Assembly: GCF_025972045.1 (NCBI RefSeq)
Contig: NZ_JAPDHX010000003.1
Coordinates: forward strand, 62,001 to 126,000
DNA: 64,000 nt
Direction: 5' to 3'
DNA from: Micropruina sonneratiae
GTDB lineage: Bacteria; Actinomycetota; Actinomycetes; Propionibacteriales; Propionibacteriaceae
The translations under genes were made by a program, and so were the position numbers. The notes beneath the pieces were generated by a model. That model searched no databases and was not told the origin of the DNA. It saw only the letters and a program-made list of their open reading frames with translations. Of this stretch, positions 55,987 through 64,000 are shown in pieces (the stretch's first letter is position 1; each line of letters starts with the position of its first letter).

Positions 55987-56993
55987 TGGACGGCCCACCC
56001 GCCGGCCCCGGGCCGCAGGCGCTGCGCAGCTACGACGTGCCGCTGCGGACCCGGTTCCGCGGCATCGTGCGACGCTCCGGGCTGTTGCTGCACGGCCCCG
56101 CCGGCTGGGGCGAGTGGAGCCCGTTCCCCGAATACGAGCGGCCCGAGATCGACGCCTGGCGGGACGCCGCGGTCGAGGCCGCGGTGCGGGGCTGGCCCGA
56201 GGCCGTGCGCGATTCGGTGCAGGTGAACAGCACGGTCCCGGCCGTGGACGCCGAACGCGCCGGCACGTTCGCGCTCGCCGGGGGGTGCTCGACAGCCAAG
56301 GTGAAGGTCGCCGACCGTGGCCAGGGGCTCGCCGACGACCTGGCCCGGGTCGAGGCCGTCCGCGACGCGCTCGGCCCGTCCGGGCGGGTGCGGGTGGACG
56401 CCAACGGCGGCTGGAGCATCGACGAGGCGGTGCGGGCGCTGCGGGCGTTGTCCCGCTTCGAGCTGGAGTACGCCGAGCAACCGTGTGCCACCGTCGAGGA
56501 GCTCGCCGAGCTCCGGCTGGCTTTGGCGCGGGCCGGCATCGACGTCCCGATCGCGGCCGACGAGTCGATCCGCCGCTCCGGCGATCCCGAGCGGGTGGTG
56601 GCGCTCGCGGCCGCCGACGTGGCGGTGTTGAAGGTGCAGCCGCTGGGCGGCGTCCGGCGCTGCCTGGAGCTTGCCGAGAGGCTCGGCCTGCCGGTGGTGG
56701 TGTCGTCGGCGCTGGAGACCTCGGTCGGGATCGCGGCCGGGGTCGCGCTGGCCGCAGCACTGCCCGAACTGCCCTACGCCTGCGGGTTGAACACGGTCGA
56801 GTTGCTCGGCGGCGACGTGGTGGCCGAGCCGCTCGTGGCGCGGGCCGGGACGTTGCCGGTGCGGCGGGCCGAACCGGTCGCCGGCTCGTGGCCGGCCGGG
56901 CCCGAGCTGGACCGCTGGTGGCGGGAGCGCTGGTCGAGCGTGGCCGAGCACCGCTCGTTGGGCCTGGCGACCGCGGCCGAGGAGCAGCGATGA
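55986..56993 (+). CDS. menC: o-Succinylbenzoate synthase
   Basis: This 335-residue enolase-superfamily enzyme dehydrates SHCHC to o-succinylbenzoate. The catalytic K-x-K is in CSTAKVKVADRG, the metal ligands Asp, Glu and Asp are in RVDANGGWS, LEYAEQPC and IAADESIRR, and the second catalytic Lys is in VAVLKVQPLGG. The N-terminal capping domain (LRTRFRGIVRRSGLLLHGPA) is intact. It overlaps menA and menD by 1 and 4 bases. Confidence 0.93.
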   Translation: MDGPPAGPGPQALRSYDVPLRTRFRGIVRRSGLLLHGPAGWGEWSPFPEYERPEIDAWRDAAVEAAVRGWPEAVRDSVQVNSTVPAVDAERAGTFALAGGCSTAKVKVADRGQGLADDLARVEAVRDALGPSGRVRVDANGGWSIDEAVRALRALSRFELEYAEQPCATVEELAELRLALARAGIDVPIAADESIRRSGDPERVVALAAADVAVLKVQPLGGVRRCLELAERLGLPVVVSSALETSVGIAAGVALAAALPELPYACGLNTVELLGGDVVAEPLVARAGTLPVRRAEPVAGSWPAGPELDRWWRERWSSVAEHRSLGLATAAEEQR

Positions 56994-58582
56994 CGTCTCC
57001 ACGCTGCGCTACGGCGATCATCGCCCAACTGGTGGCCCAGGGCGTCCGCGAGGTGGCGCTGGCGCCCGGCTCGCGCAGCGCACCGCTGGCGCTGGCCCTG
57101 GCCCGGGCCGAGCTCGACGGGTTGCTGCGGCTGCACGTCCGCTACGACGAACGCAGCGCCGGCTTCCTGGCGCTCGGCCTGGCGAAGGCGTCCGGACTGC
57201 CGGTGCCGGTGGTCACCACGTCGGGCAGCGCGGTCGGCAACCTGCTGCCCGCGGTGATGGAGGCGCATCACGGCGGGGTGCCGCTGGTGGTGGTGAGCGC
57301 CGACCGGCCCGCCGCCATGGTGGGGTTCGGCGCCAACCAGACCACCGACCAGGTCGGGCTGTTCGGTGCCTTCGTGCGCTGGGCGGCCCGGGTGTCGTCC
57401 ACCGCTCCCGCGGCGTCCTGGCCGGCGCAGGTGGCGCGTGCCTGCCTGCTCGCCGCCGATCCGGCCGCCCCGGGCCCGGTGCACCTCAACGTCGAGCTCG
57501 CCGAACCCCTGGTGGGCGACGAGGAGCCGTTTCCGCGCGTGCGGCCGGTGATGCGAGCCGATTCCGGGCGGGCCGAGCCGGTGGCTCTGGGTGCCGGCCC
57601 GCGCACCCTGCTGCTGTGCGGGGACGCCGCCCCCGACGTGGGTCGCAGAGTGGCGGCGTTGGCTGACCGCGCCGGGCTGCCGCTGGTGGCCGAGCCGTCC
57701 AGCAACGCCCGCGCGGCCGCCCTGCGGACGGGACGCCTGCTGCTCGCCGGCCCGCTCGCGGGCGAGGTCGAACGGGTGGTGGTGTTCGGACACCCGACCC
57801 TCTCCCGCCCGGTGAACCGGCTGCTGGCAAGTGATGATGTCGAGATCGTCGTGGTGGCTCCGGGGGGCGGCTGGGTCGATCCGGGGTGGCGGGCCTCATC
57901 GGTGGTGCCATGGGTCGAGGTTGCCGAGGGCGATCCGGACTGGTGGGCGCGCTGGTCGGCGGCCGACGCCGCGCTGAGCGCCGCCGTGGATGAGCTGGTC
58001 GCCGCGCAGCCGGTGCTGACCGGCCCCGCGGTCGCCGCGGCGGTGGCGGACGCAGTGGCCGGCGGCGTCCTGGTGCTGGGCAGCAGCCAACCGATCCGGG
58101 ACGCCGACCTGGCGCCGCTGAGCCGGCAACGGGTGTTCGCGAACCGCGGCCTGGCCGGTATCGACGGCACCGTGTCGACCGCCGTCGGGGTGGCGCTAGC
58201 CATGGACGAGCCGACCACCCTGCTGTGCGGCGACCTGACCTTCCTGCACGACCTGAACGGCCTGGCCGCGGGGCTGGGCGAGCGGCGTCCGGACCTGCGG
58301 ATCGTTGTCGCCGACGACTCCGGGGGCAGCATCTTCGCCACCCTGGAGTACGGCGCCGACCGCTACGCCGACGTCTTCGAACGGGTCTTCGCCACCCCCT
58401 CGGGCGTCGACCCGGCGCTGGTGACCGTCGGCTACGGCGTCCCCGCCGACCGGGTCGGCACCCTGGAAGAGTTGGCCGCCGCCCTCGTCCGCCCGATCAG
58501 CGGCGTCGAGGTGATCGTGGCGTCGGTCGACCGCGCCGGACGCCGCGCGCTGGACCGGCAGCTCAACGCCATCGGAGGGTAG
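56990..58582 (+). CDS. menD: SEPHCHC synthase
   Basis: This 530-residue thiamine-diphosphate enzyme joins 2-oxoglutarate and isochorismate. It has the N-terminal VREVALAPGSRSAPLALAL, the catalytic-Glu region RLHVRYDERSAGFLALGLAK and TTSGSAVGNLLPAVMEA. PLVVVSADRPAAM follows, and the ThDP/Mg region DDSGGSIFATLEYG lies near the C-terminus. I chose the ATG at 56990 because it overlaps the menC stop by 4 bases; the longer open frame upstream is a shadow. It closes the menE-A-C-D operon. Confidence 0.96.
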   Translation: MTSPRCATAIIAQLVAQGVREVALAPGSRSAPLALALARAELDGLLRLHVRYDERSAGFLALGLAKASGLPVPVVTTSGSAVGNLLPAVMEAHHGGVPLVVVSADRPAAMVGFGANQTTDQVGLFGAFVRWAARVSSTAPAASWPAQVARACLLAADPAAPGPVHLNVELAEPLVGDEEPFPRVRPVMRADSGRAEPVALGAGPRTLLLCGDAAPDVGRRVAALADRAGLPLVAEPSSNARAAALRTGRLLLAGPLAGEVERVVVFGHPTLSRPVNRLLASDDVEIVVVAPGGGWVDPGWRASSVVPWVEVAEGDPDWWARWSAADAALSAAVDELVAAQPVLTGPAVAAAVADAVAGGVLVLGSSQPIRDADLAPLSRQRVFANRGLAGIDGTVSTAVGVALAMDEPTTLLCGDLTFLHDLNGLAAGLGERRPDLRIVVADDSGGSIFATLEYGADRYADVFERVFATPSGVDPALVTVGYGVPADRVGTLEELAAALVRPISGVEVIVASVDRAGRRALDRQLNAIGG

Positions 58583-58615
58583 GGGTCCAGGGGAACGGTT
58601 CTCCCGGTTCGTCCG

Positions 58616-60277
58616 TCACAGCGTGCGCAGCCACCGCCGCACGTGCCAGGTGGCCCGGACGTCGTCCTCGTTGTACTCCAGCACGCGCTGCCGAGCCGCG
58701 GCCCTGATCTCGGGTGTCTCGCCGGTGACGGCCTCGTGGAACCAGGACTGGCTGTTCAGCCCGCCCGGGTCGCTGTCGCGCCAGCGGAACCCGGCCGCCC
58801 GGGACGCCACCACCTTCAAGCCCAGGCCCTGGGTGCCGAAGAAGTGCGTCCGGATGTAGGTGAACAGGTCGACGAAATGTCGTTGCGCCCACTCCTCGGC
58901 CCACGTCAGCGTCCGGGATCCGTCGGCCAGCCGGTGCAGGCGCACCACCTCGTAGTCGGAGTAGTGGTAGACCAGCGCATCCACCCCGTCCACCAGGTCG
59001 CGCAGCCAGCCCATCGCGGCCGCAGCCAGATTACGTTCGGCCTCGTCGTCGAGGGTTTCGAAGGCGCCGAAGTGACGGTAGTAGCACGACCCGTCGCGGC
59101 TGTCGCTGACCAGGAACCCCCACAGGTACACCCGGTCGTCCACGGACGTCTCGATGTCCAGATCGATCTCGACGGTGGCGCGGGGAACGTCGATCGTACC
59201 CTCGGTGACGCGGTCGAAGTCGACGCCGCGCTGCATCAGCACCGAGCGACGCCAGGCCAGCCGCAAGCGCTCCTCGGCGCCGATCCGGTGGGTCACCCGG
59301 GGCAGGTACTCCGGCAGCAGACCCGCCAGGTCGGTCGCGGCCAGCTCGGCGACGGTCGCCACCCCCAGGTCGCGCAGCACGCGGATCTCGTGCACGTCCA
59401 GGGGCGACTTGGAGATCCGCAGGCTCAGGTCGTCGTCGTCGAGTTGCGGCCGGCACACGTCCCACCATTGGCACCAGCCGCACTCGCGGTTCGCGATCGG
59501 CAGCAGGGCCGGCGGGTCGCCCGGCTCGAGCGCGGAGGCCACCTCGGCCACCTCGACCCGGAACGCGTGCTCGGTGTCGTAGCGCTGCAGCGCCGAGACG
59601 GGTTCGGGTGCCGCGTCGGCGAGGGCCCGCGGGCTCGGCGGCAGCAGCGGCGCGTCGAGGTCGACCCACGACAGCACCCGGCCCAGCCCGGGCAGCTCGT
59701 CGTTCCCGACCACCGCCGCCAGCGGCTCGGACGCCGCGTAGCCGAGCCTCAGCAGCATCCGCTGGTAGTGGGCGAGTTGCAGCAGGTCGTTGAGTCGCCA
59801 GGTGTTCCGGAACCGGTAGCCGGGCAGCACCTGCCGGTTCGCCGGGTCGGACAGCGCCGACCAGGTCAATTGCGAGGCGGCGCTGCGCTGGTCGGTGACC
59901 CGATGAAACTTGATCTCGACGGGGTGGTAGCCGCCCTCGGGGGCCCGCAGCAACAGGTCTGGGCGGCCGCTTCGGTGCCCGACGCCGTCCCGCGGCAGCA
60001 GCGGACCGATCAGCACCTGGACCCCGGCGCCCAGCGCCCGCATCGCAACCGCCTCCTGCTCGGCGGCGGGCAGGTGGGTCAGCTCACGGCCGTCGAGCAC
60101 CGATCCGCCGAACCCGGCCAGCAGGGCGTCGAGCACCTCGGCCGAGAAGGCCACGCCGCCGTGGAACACCTCACGCAGACCCTCGTCGCCGGCCGGCAGG
60201 CTCAACCCCGGATGGAAGGCGTTGTGCGTCTTGACCGGACAGCTGCGGGCCGCATAGGCGTCCAGGGTGAATTCCAC
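58616..60277 (-). CDS. TM0106-family RecB-like nuclease with a C-terminal RNase H-like domain
   Basis: This 553-residue protein has a PD-(D/E)XK core (Asp107 in RPDLLL, Glu121-Lys123 in PVEIKFH). Four cysteines, Cys13 plus Cys266, Cys269 and Cys275 (CGWCQWWDVC), have the spacing of the AddB/Cas4 iron-sulphur cluster. After a helix-hairpin-like part (about 300-345), an RNase H-like exonuclease domain starts with DLDIET (372-377) and ends with YHYSDYE and YNEDDVRATW. I chose the GTG at 60277. Its role is not known; similar proteins are linked to DNA processing. It lies 13 bases after menG on the same strand. Confidence 0.87.
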   Translation of the reverse strand: MEFTLDAYAARSCPVKTHNAFHPGLSLPAGDEGLREVFHGGVAFSAEVLDALLAGFGGSVLDGRELTHLPAAEQEAVAMRALGAGVQVLIGPLLPRDGVGHRSGRPDLLLRAPEGGYHPVEIKFHRVTDQRSAASQLTWSALSDPANRQVLPGYRFRNTWRLNDLLQLAHYQRMLLRLGYAASEPLAAVVGNDELPGLGRVLSWVDLDAPLLPPSPRALADAAPEPVSALQRYDTEHAFRVEVAEVASALEPGDPPALLPIANRECGWCQWWDVCRPQLDDDDLSLRISKSPLDVHEIRVLRDLGVATVAELAATDLAGLLPEYLPRVTHRIGAEERLRLAWRRSVLMQRGVDFDRVTEGTIDVPRATVEIDLDIETSVDDRVYLWGFLVSDSRDGSCYYRHFGAFETLDDEAERNLAAAAMGWLRDLVDGVDALVYHYSDYEVVRLHRLADGSRTLTWAEEWAQRHFVDLFTYIRTHFFGTQGLGLKVVASRAAGFRWRDSDPGGLNSQSWFHEAVTGETPEIRAAARQRVLEYNEDDVRATWHVRRWLRTL

Positions 60278-60290
60278 AGTCTCGCGACTT

Positions 60291-60995
60291 TCAGGCCAGG
60301 CCCTTGTGCAGCGCGACGATGCCGCCCGACAGGTTCTTCCAGGCGACCCGGCCCCAACCCGCGGCAGCCATCGCGTCGGCCAGCACCGGCTGCGCCGGCC
60401 AGGCCAGGATCGATTCGGCCAGGTACTCATAGGCCACCGGGTTGGACGAGGTCAGGCGTGCCACCAGCGGCAACGCCTTCAGCGCCACCCGGTGGTAGGC
60501 CCAACGCAGGGGCGGGAACACCGGCGTGCTGAACTCGCAGATCACCACCCGCCCCCCGGGACGGGTGACCCGGTGCAGCTCGGCCAGCGCGGCCGAGGTG
60601 TCCTCGACGTTACGCAGCCCGAACGAGATGGTGACCGCGTCGAACGCGTCGTCGGCGAACGGCAACGCCAAGGCGTCGGCGTTGACGAAGGCGAGCGCGG
60701 GTTGGCGCTGCTTGCCGACCTGCAGCATGCCCAGGCTGAGGTCGGCCGGCACCACCAGCGCGCCGGCGTCGGCGAACGGCTTGGACGACGTGCCGGTGCC
60801 GGCGGCCAGGTCGAGGATCCGCTCGCCCGGACGCGGCGCCACGGCCTCGAGCACGGCCCGCCGCCAGCCCCGGTCGAGGCCGCCGGTGAGCACGTCGTTG
60901 ACCAGGTCGTAGCGGGCCGCCACACCGTCGAACATCGCTGCAACGTCGGCACGGCGCTTGGCCAGGGTCGCCCGGGCACCCTTCAGTTCCACCAC
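60291..60995 (-). CDS. menG: Demethylmenaquinone methyltransferase
   Basis: This 234-residue UbiE/MenG-type SAM methyltransferase makes the last step of menaquinone synthesis. It has [26 protein letters not shown] motif [33 protein letters not shown], and [17 protein letters not shown]. The start is the GTG at 60995 or 60992 ([11 protein letters not shown]); the open frame to 61025 is unlikely. It is convergent with menD beyond the nuclease, so it is not in the men operon but clusters with it. Confidence 0.92.
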   Translation of the reverse strand: MVELKGARATLAKRRADVAAMFDGVAARYDLVNDVLTGGLDRGWRRAVLEAVAPRPGERILDLAAGTGTSSKPFADAGALVVPADLSLGMLQVGKQRQPALAFVNADALALPFADDAFDAVTISFGLRNVEDTSAALAELHRVTRPGGRVVICEFSTPVFPPLRWAYHRVALKALPLVARLTSSNPVAYEYLAESILAWPAQPVLADAMAAAGWGRVAWKNLSGGIVALHKGLA

Positions 60996-61064
60996 TCGGC
61001 ATAGCCTGCCATGCCGCACCGACACGTCGCGGTTCGGGGTCGTCTCTGGGCGGCCGGGCGCTCG

Positions 61065-61168
61065 CCGTTCTCAGCAACGCCGACTACTTTCGGCAACCGT
61101 GACTGCTTTCGTGTCACAACACGAAAGCAGCCCGCCAAGCCGAGAACAGTGGGCGTTGCTGAGAACGG
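61065..61168. repeat. Nested intergenic palindromes (104 bases)
   Basis: The outer arms 61065-61081 and 61152-61168 are a perfect 17-base inverted repeat (CCGTTCTCAGCAACGCC and its complement). Inside is a second perfect 12-base stem, CTGCTTTCGTGT at 61103-61114 with its complement at 61119-61130, around a CACA loop. It lies between divergent genes, so it is not a terminator; it may be an extragenic element or a regulatory RNA structure. Confidence 0.72.
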
Positions 61169-61233
61169 ACGCCCCCAACGGCCGCCGCCCGCACCAACCG
61201 CGCCACGATTCGGGGTCGGCCGGGGTTGTGGGG

Positions 61234-61239
61234 GACAAT
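61234..61239 (+). promoter_or_regulatory. Candidate -10 element of the ABC ATPase gene, leaderless
   Basis: GACAAT ends seven bases before the ATG at 61247 and no ribosome-binding site is visible, so a leaderless start is likely. It lies 66 bases past the nested palindrome. Confidence 0.4.
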
Positions 61240-61246
61240 CCTGACC

Positions 61247-61906
61247 ATGGCCAAACGCAGCACAGTGCTCAAGGTGGCCGGGTTGAGCAAGGCGTTCGGC
61301 CCGGTCGTCATCGTTCAGGACTTCAACCTCGAGGTGCGCGAAGGCGAGGCGATCGCGCTGACGGGACGCAACGGCGCCGGCAAGTCGACCATCCTGCGCT
61401 GTCTGGTGGGGGCGGAGCAGCCCGACGAGGGCAGCATCGAGGTCAGCGGCGTCACGATGAGCGAGACCAACCCCGAGGTTCGCCGCGACGTGGCCACCGT
61501 CATCGACGATCTGGACTTCTTCCCCGACCTGTCGGTGGTCGAGCATCTCGACCTGTTGGCCCGCGCCCACGGCGTGCCCGATCCGGAGACGGCCGTCGAC
61601 GAGGTGCTCGACGAGGTGCAGCTGGTGCCGCAGTCCGGGCAGCTGCCCGGGACGCTGTCGTCCGGGCAGCGCCGACGGCTCGCGCTGGCGACCGCCTTCG
61701 TCCGGCCCCGCAAGCTGCTGGTGCTCGACGAACCCGAGCAGCGCCTCGACGTCGAGGGTGTCGAGTGGCTGGCGGCCAGGCTCGCGGCCGAGCGCCAGCG
61801 GGGACTGGCGATCGTGATGGCCAGCCACGAGCCGCGACTGGTGGACGCCGTCGCGACCCGCATCGTCCGGGTCGGCGAGCCGGCCGCCGACGAGGTCGGC
61901 GCGTGA
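61247..61906 (+). CDS. ABC transporter ATP-binding protein
   Basis: This 219-residue ATPase has Walker A TGRNGAGKST (about 39-48), signature LSSGQRRR and Walker B LLVLDEPEQRLD; the switch is in MASHEPRL. LSSGQ is a one-residue change from LSGGQ. I chose the ATG at 61247 (MAKRSTVLKVAG), which sits just after a -10 element. The stop overlaps the next gene by 4 bases; that gene encodes the matching membrane protein. Confidence 0.92.
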   Translation: MAKRSTVLKVAGLSKAFGPVVIVQDFNLEVREGEAIALTGRNGAGKSTILRCLVGAEQPDEGSIEVSGVTMSETNPEVRRDVATVIDDLDFFPDLSVVEHLDLLARAHGVPDPETAVDEVLDEVQLVPQSGQLPGTLSSGQRRRLALATAFVRPRKLLVLDEPEQRLDVEGVEWLAARLAAERQRGLAIVMASHEPRLVDAVATRIVRVGEPAADEVGA

Positions 61907-63606
61907 GCAAGAAGTCCCGCAAGCTGATCCGCTCCGCGCAGTTCGTCGCGCAGCCGGACGCCGCCGCGGCACCCGAGCTGGTGCAGCACACCTTCTGGTT
62001 CCTGCCGGACGCCCCGGCCGAGTACGTCGACGAGCGCGACCTGCACGACCAGATCCAGGACTGGCGGCACGGCCGCGCGACCCGGTCGATCTGGGACGCC
62101 GTCCAGGACGCCTACGTCGCGATCTTCAGCGTGTTGATGATCGGCGCGATGCTGTCCAATCTCGTGCTGAAGGCACAGTCGACCATGGCGTCGTGCACCG
62201 CGGTGTCCTGCCTGTCGGCCCGCACGCTGGTGCCGTGGGCGACCTGGTTCGCGGTGCTCGGCCTGGCGCTCGCCGTTGGTCGACTGTTCGGCCCGGTCCT
62301 GGTCTCCGCGGCCGAGGGCTTCTGGCTGATGGACGCCCCCATCGAACGCTCCCGGCTGCTGTCCGGACGCCTCCGCCTGGCCCTGATCGCCGGAGGCCTC
62401 GTCGGCGCCCTGCTGGGTGCGCTGACCGCGGCGCTGAGCGGTTCCAGCCCCATGGAGATCGGCCTGTGGACCCTGGCCGACGGGGTGGGCGCGGCCGCGG
62501 TGCTCGCCTTCGCCGCCGCCGAACAGACCCGGGAGCGCACCGTGGTGACCAGGGTCGTCCAGACCCTGCTCGCCCTGCTCGCGCTGGCCACCCTGCTGCT
62601 GACCGTTGCGGTGGCGGCCGGCTGGTGGCAGCTGGCGCTGCCCGAGGGGGTGACCACGCTCGCTCCGGCCGCGGCAGCCGCTCTGGGGCTGGTGTTGCTG
62701 GTGGCCGAACTGGTCGTGGCGTCCCGGCGGCTGGGAGAGATCCGGCGCGCCCGGCTCGTCTCCGGCGGCTCGCTGGTGTCCGGCATGGCCGGCGCGATGT
62801 ACGCCCTCGACTTCGGCCTGATCCGCGACATCGTGGTCGAGCGGGCCGCCGTGGAACGCGGCCACGTCACCCCCACCGCGGGTCGCGGCCAGGGCCTGCA
62901 GTCACTGCTGTGGCGCGACCTGCAACGCCTGGTCAGGTTCCCCCGTCCGCTGGTGCCGCTGGCGGCGTCCGTGGTGGCGCCGTACGCGATGGACGCCCTC
63001 GGCATGACCACCCTCAACCCGTTCATCTCGGGGCTGGTCCTGGTCGTGGTGCTGATCCCGTTCCTGTCGATGCTGCGGGTGCTGTCGCGGACCGGGGGGC
63101 TGGCCCGGCTGTTCCCGTTCCGCACCTCACAGGTGAAGACGGTCACCATGCTGGTGCCGCTGCTGCTCGCGCTGGTCTGGGCGGCCGCCACGGTGCCCGC
63201 ATTCGTCGGGATCACCTCCAGCGGTGCCGAGCGGACGCCCCTGGAGGGCCTGACCGTCGCGCTGGTGACCGCGCTGGCCGGCTGGCTGGGTGCGGTGCGC
63301 TGGGTGACCGCGAAGAAGGTCGACTTCAACACGCCGATGGTGGCGACCGAATCCGGCGCCGTCCCGCCGATGTTGATCCTGAACCTGTTCCGCGGCCTCG
63401 ACATGGTGGCGCTGATCACCGCCCCGGTGATGCTCGGCGGGTCCGCGATGTGGTCGTTCGGGATCGCCTTCGTGGCGTTCATCTTCCTGCGCGGCACGTT
63501 CAACATGGACGAGATGAAGGCCCAGCAGGAGCAGTTGCAGCGAGAGAAGGACGCCGCGAAGGCGCCCGGCGGGCAGAAGATCAGGGTGCAGCGCCCCACT
63601 CGCTGA
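61903..63606 (+). CDS. ABC transporter membrane protein (DUF6297-like)
   Basis: This 567-residue protein has a cytoplasmic N-terminus of about 70 residues and roughly ten to twelve transmembrane segments. Recognisable parts are a short Cys-containing loop (MASCTAVSCLSARTLVPW), SGRLRLALIAGGLVGALLGA, and a late NFKKVDF-like segment (TAKKVDFNTPMVATESGAV). It resembles the DUF6297 membrane proteins that sit next to single ABC ATPases in actinobacteria; I recall this from general knowledge and did not search. The exported substrate is unknown. The GTG overlaps the ATPase stop. Confidence 0.78.
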   Translation: MSKKSRKLIRSAQFVAQPDAAAAPELVQHTFWFLPDAPAEYVDERDLHDQIQDWRHGRATRSIWDAVQDAYVAIFSVLMIGAMLSNLVLKAQSTMASCTAVSCLSARTLVPWATWFAVLGLALAVGRLFGPVLVSAAEGFWLMDAPIERSRLLSGRLRLALIAGGLVGALLGALTAALSGSSPMEIGLWTLADGVGAAAVLAFAAAEQTRERTVVTRVVQTLLALLALATLLLTVAVAAGWWQLALPEGVTTLAPAAAAALGLVLLVAELVVASRRLGEIRRARLVSGGSLVSGMAGAMYALDFGLIRDIVVERAAVERGHVTPTAGRGQGLQSLLWRDLQRLVRFPRPLVPLAASVVAPYAMDALGMTTLNPFISGLVLVVVLIPFLSMLRVLSRTGGLARLFPFRTSQVKTVTMLVPLLLALVWAAATVPAFVGITSSGAERTPLEGLTVALVTALAGWLGAVRWVTAKKVDFNTPMVATESGAVPPMLILNLFRGLDMVALITAPVMLGGSAMWSFGIAFVAFIFLRGTFNMDEMKAQQEQLQREKDAAKAPGGQKIRVQRPTR

Positions 63607-63800
63607 TCACGACCACGGGGGAGCGGGCCCGGTGCGCCGCCCCGCGCTGGGACGGCGGAACTCCTCATCGTCCCCGTCGCGTCGGCCCACCCTTCGGGCA
63701 GGCCGTTGCGGGTATCGCCGTCGCGCAAGCTACGCTGGCGTAACCGTTCCCTGAGGCGCCGCCCGGGTTCTTTCGATGGGCCGGTGGAGAAGCGGAGCCG

Positions 63801-64000
63801 ATGACGACCACCCACGCCCCGAACAGGCGCGAACAGTTCGCGAACCGTGCCAGGAGCTTCACCGAACTCGCCGGCCGGGTTCGTGACCAGGGGCTGAACG
63901 CCCGCACCCGCTGGTTCTACTTCTCGATCTTCGGGCTGTTGCTGCTGGCCCTGGGCGGCGCGTTCACCTCTCTGGTGCTGCTGCAGGATTCGTGGTTCAC
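63801..64000 (+). CDS. Membrane protein, 3' end outside window
   Basis: An ATG at 63801 with AGCGGAG upstream opens a frame that runs to the end of the window (66 codons). The protein starts with a charged helix (RREQFANRARSFTELAGRVR) followed by a hydrophobic segment (FYFSIFGLLLLALGGAFTSL). Too little is visible to name a family. The preceding 194 bases (63607-63800) contain no gene that I can recognise; TACGCT near 63730 could be a -10. Confidence 0.7.
   Translation, partial: MTTTHAPNRREQFANRARSFTELAGRVRDQGLNARTRWFYFSIFGLLLLALGGAFTSLVLLQDSWF

Noticed and set aside
53923-57021. Long minus-strand open frame (1032 codons) opposite the men operon
   Set aside because: It is antisense to four confidently identified men genes and its translation is Arg/Pro/Ala-rich without a domain. 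It is an artefact of high GC content.

Overview
This window is about 70% G+C and nearly every gene is rich in GC-ending codons. It has GTG starts, leaderless-looking promoters, menaquinone genes, an ECF transporter and actinobacterial-type families (DUF3060 lipoprotein, excalibur protein, ROK repressor, ABC sugar importer without its own ATPase). I infer an actinobacterium, possibly a Propionibacteriaceae relative; nothing here fixes the genus. I found no rRNA, tRNA, CRISPR array, prophage or intact insertion sequence.

Layout. 0-4.2 kb: the end of a nucleoside hydrolase and a four-gene ECF uptake system. 4.2-12.1 kb: a DUF3060 lipoprotein, the PLP synthase pair pdxT/pdxS, a frameshifted radical-SAM (NrdG-like) gene, a lipoprotein, a DHFR/RibD-fold protein, a decayed ECF sigma factor, then a cold-shock protein and a DEAD-box helicase facing away from each other. 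12.4-31.3 kb: a large carbohydrate locus. It has a FAH-family hydrolase, a Zn-dehydrogenase, a ROK repressor, a leftward glycosidase operon (GH38, six-hairpin, GH36, GH3), a mutarotase-like protein, an enolase-superfamily dehydratase, two SDRs (one broken) and a sugar ABC importer. The enzyme set fits glycan trimming followed by a non-phosphorylative acid-sugar route.

31.3-41.4 kb: a hypothetical protein, a SWIM/SNF2 helicase, a frameshifted TIR-domain gene, and the histidine utilisation genes hutH, hutU and hutI with an IclR regulator. 41.4-47.7 kb: an excalibur protein, a MacAB-like exporter with two membrane-fusion adaptors, and a HAD phosphatase. 47.7-49.8 kb: an FMN riboswitch followed by a permease and an NMT1/THI5-type binding protein, a predicted riboflavin importer (RibXY type). 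49.9-54 kb: a two-component system with an unusual doubled kinase, a secreted lytic-transglycosylase-like protein and a small membrane protein. 54-61 kb: menaquinone genes menE, menA, menC, menD and menG, with a RecB-like nuclease between menD and menG. 61-64 kb: an ABC ATPase/permease pair and the start of a membrane protein.

Two themes recur. Several genes are broken by single-base indels, mostly in G runs (NrdG-like, SDR, TIR), which could be real decay or sequencing error. Four intergenic regions carry long, often nested palindromes with different sequences.
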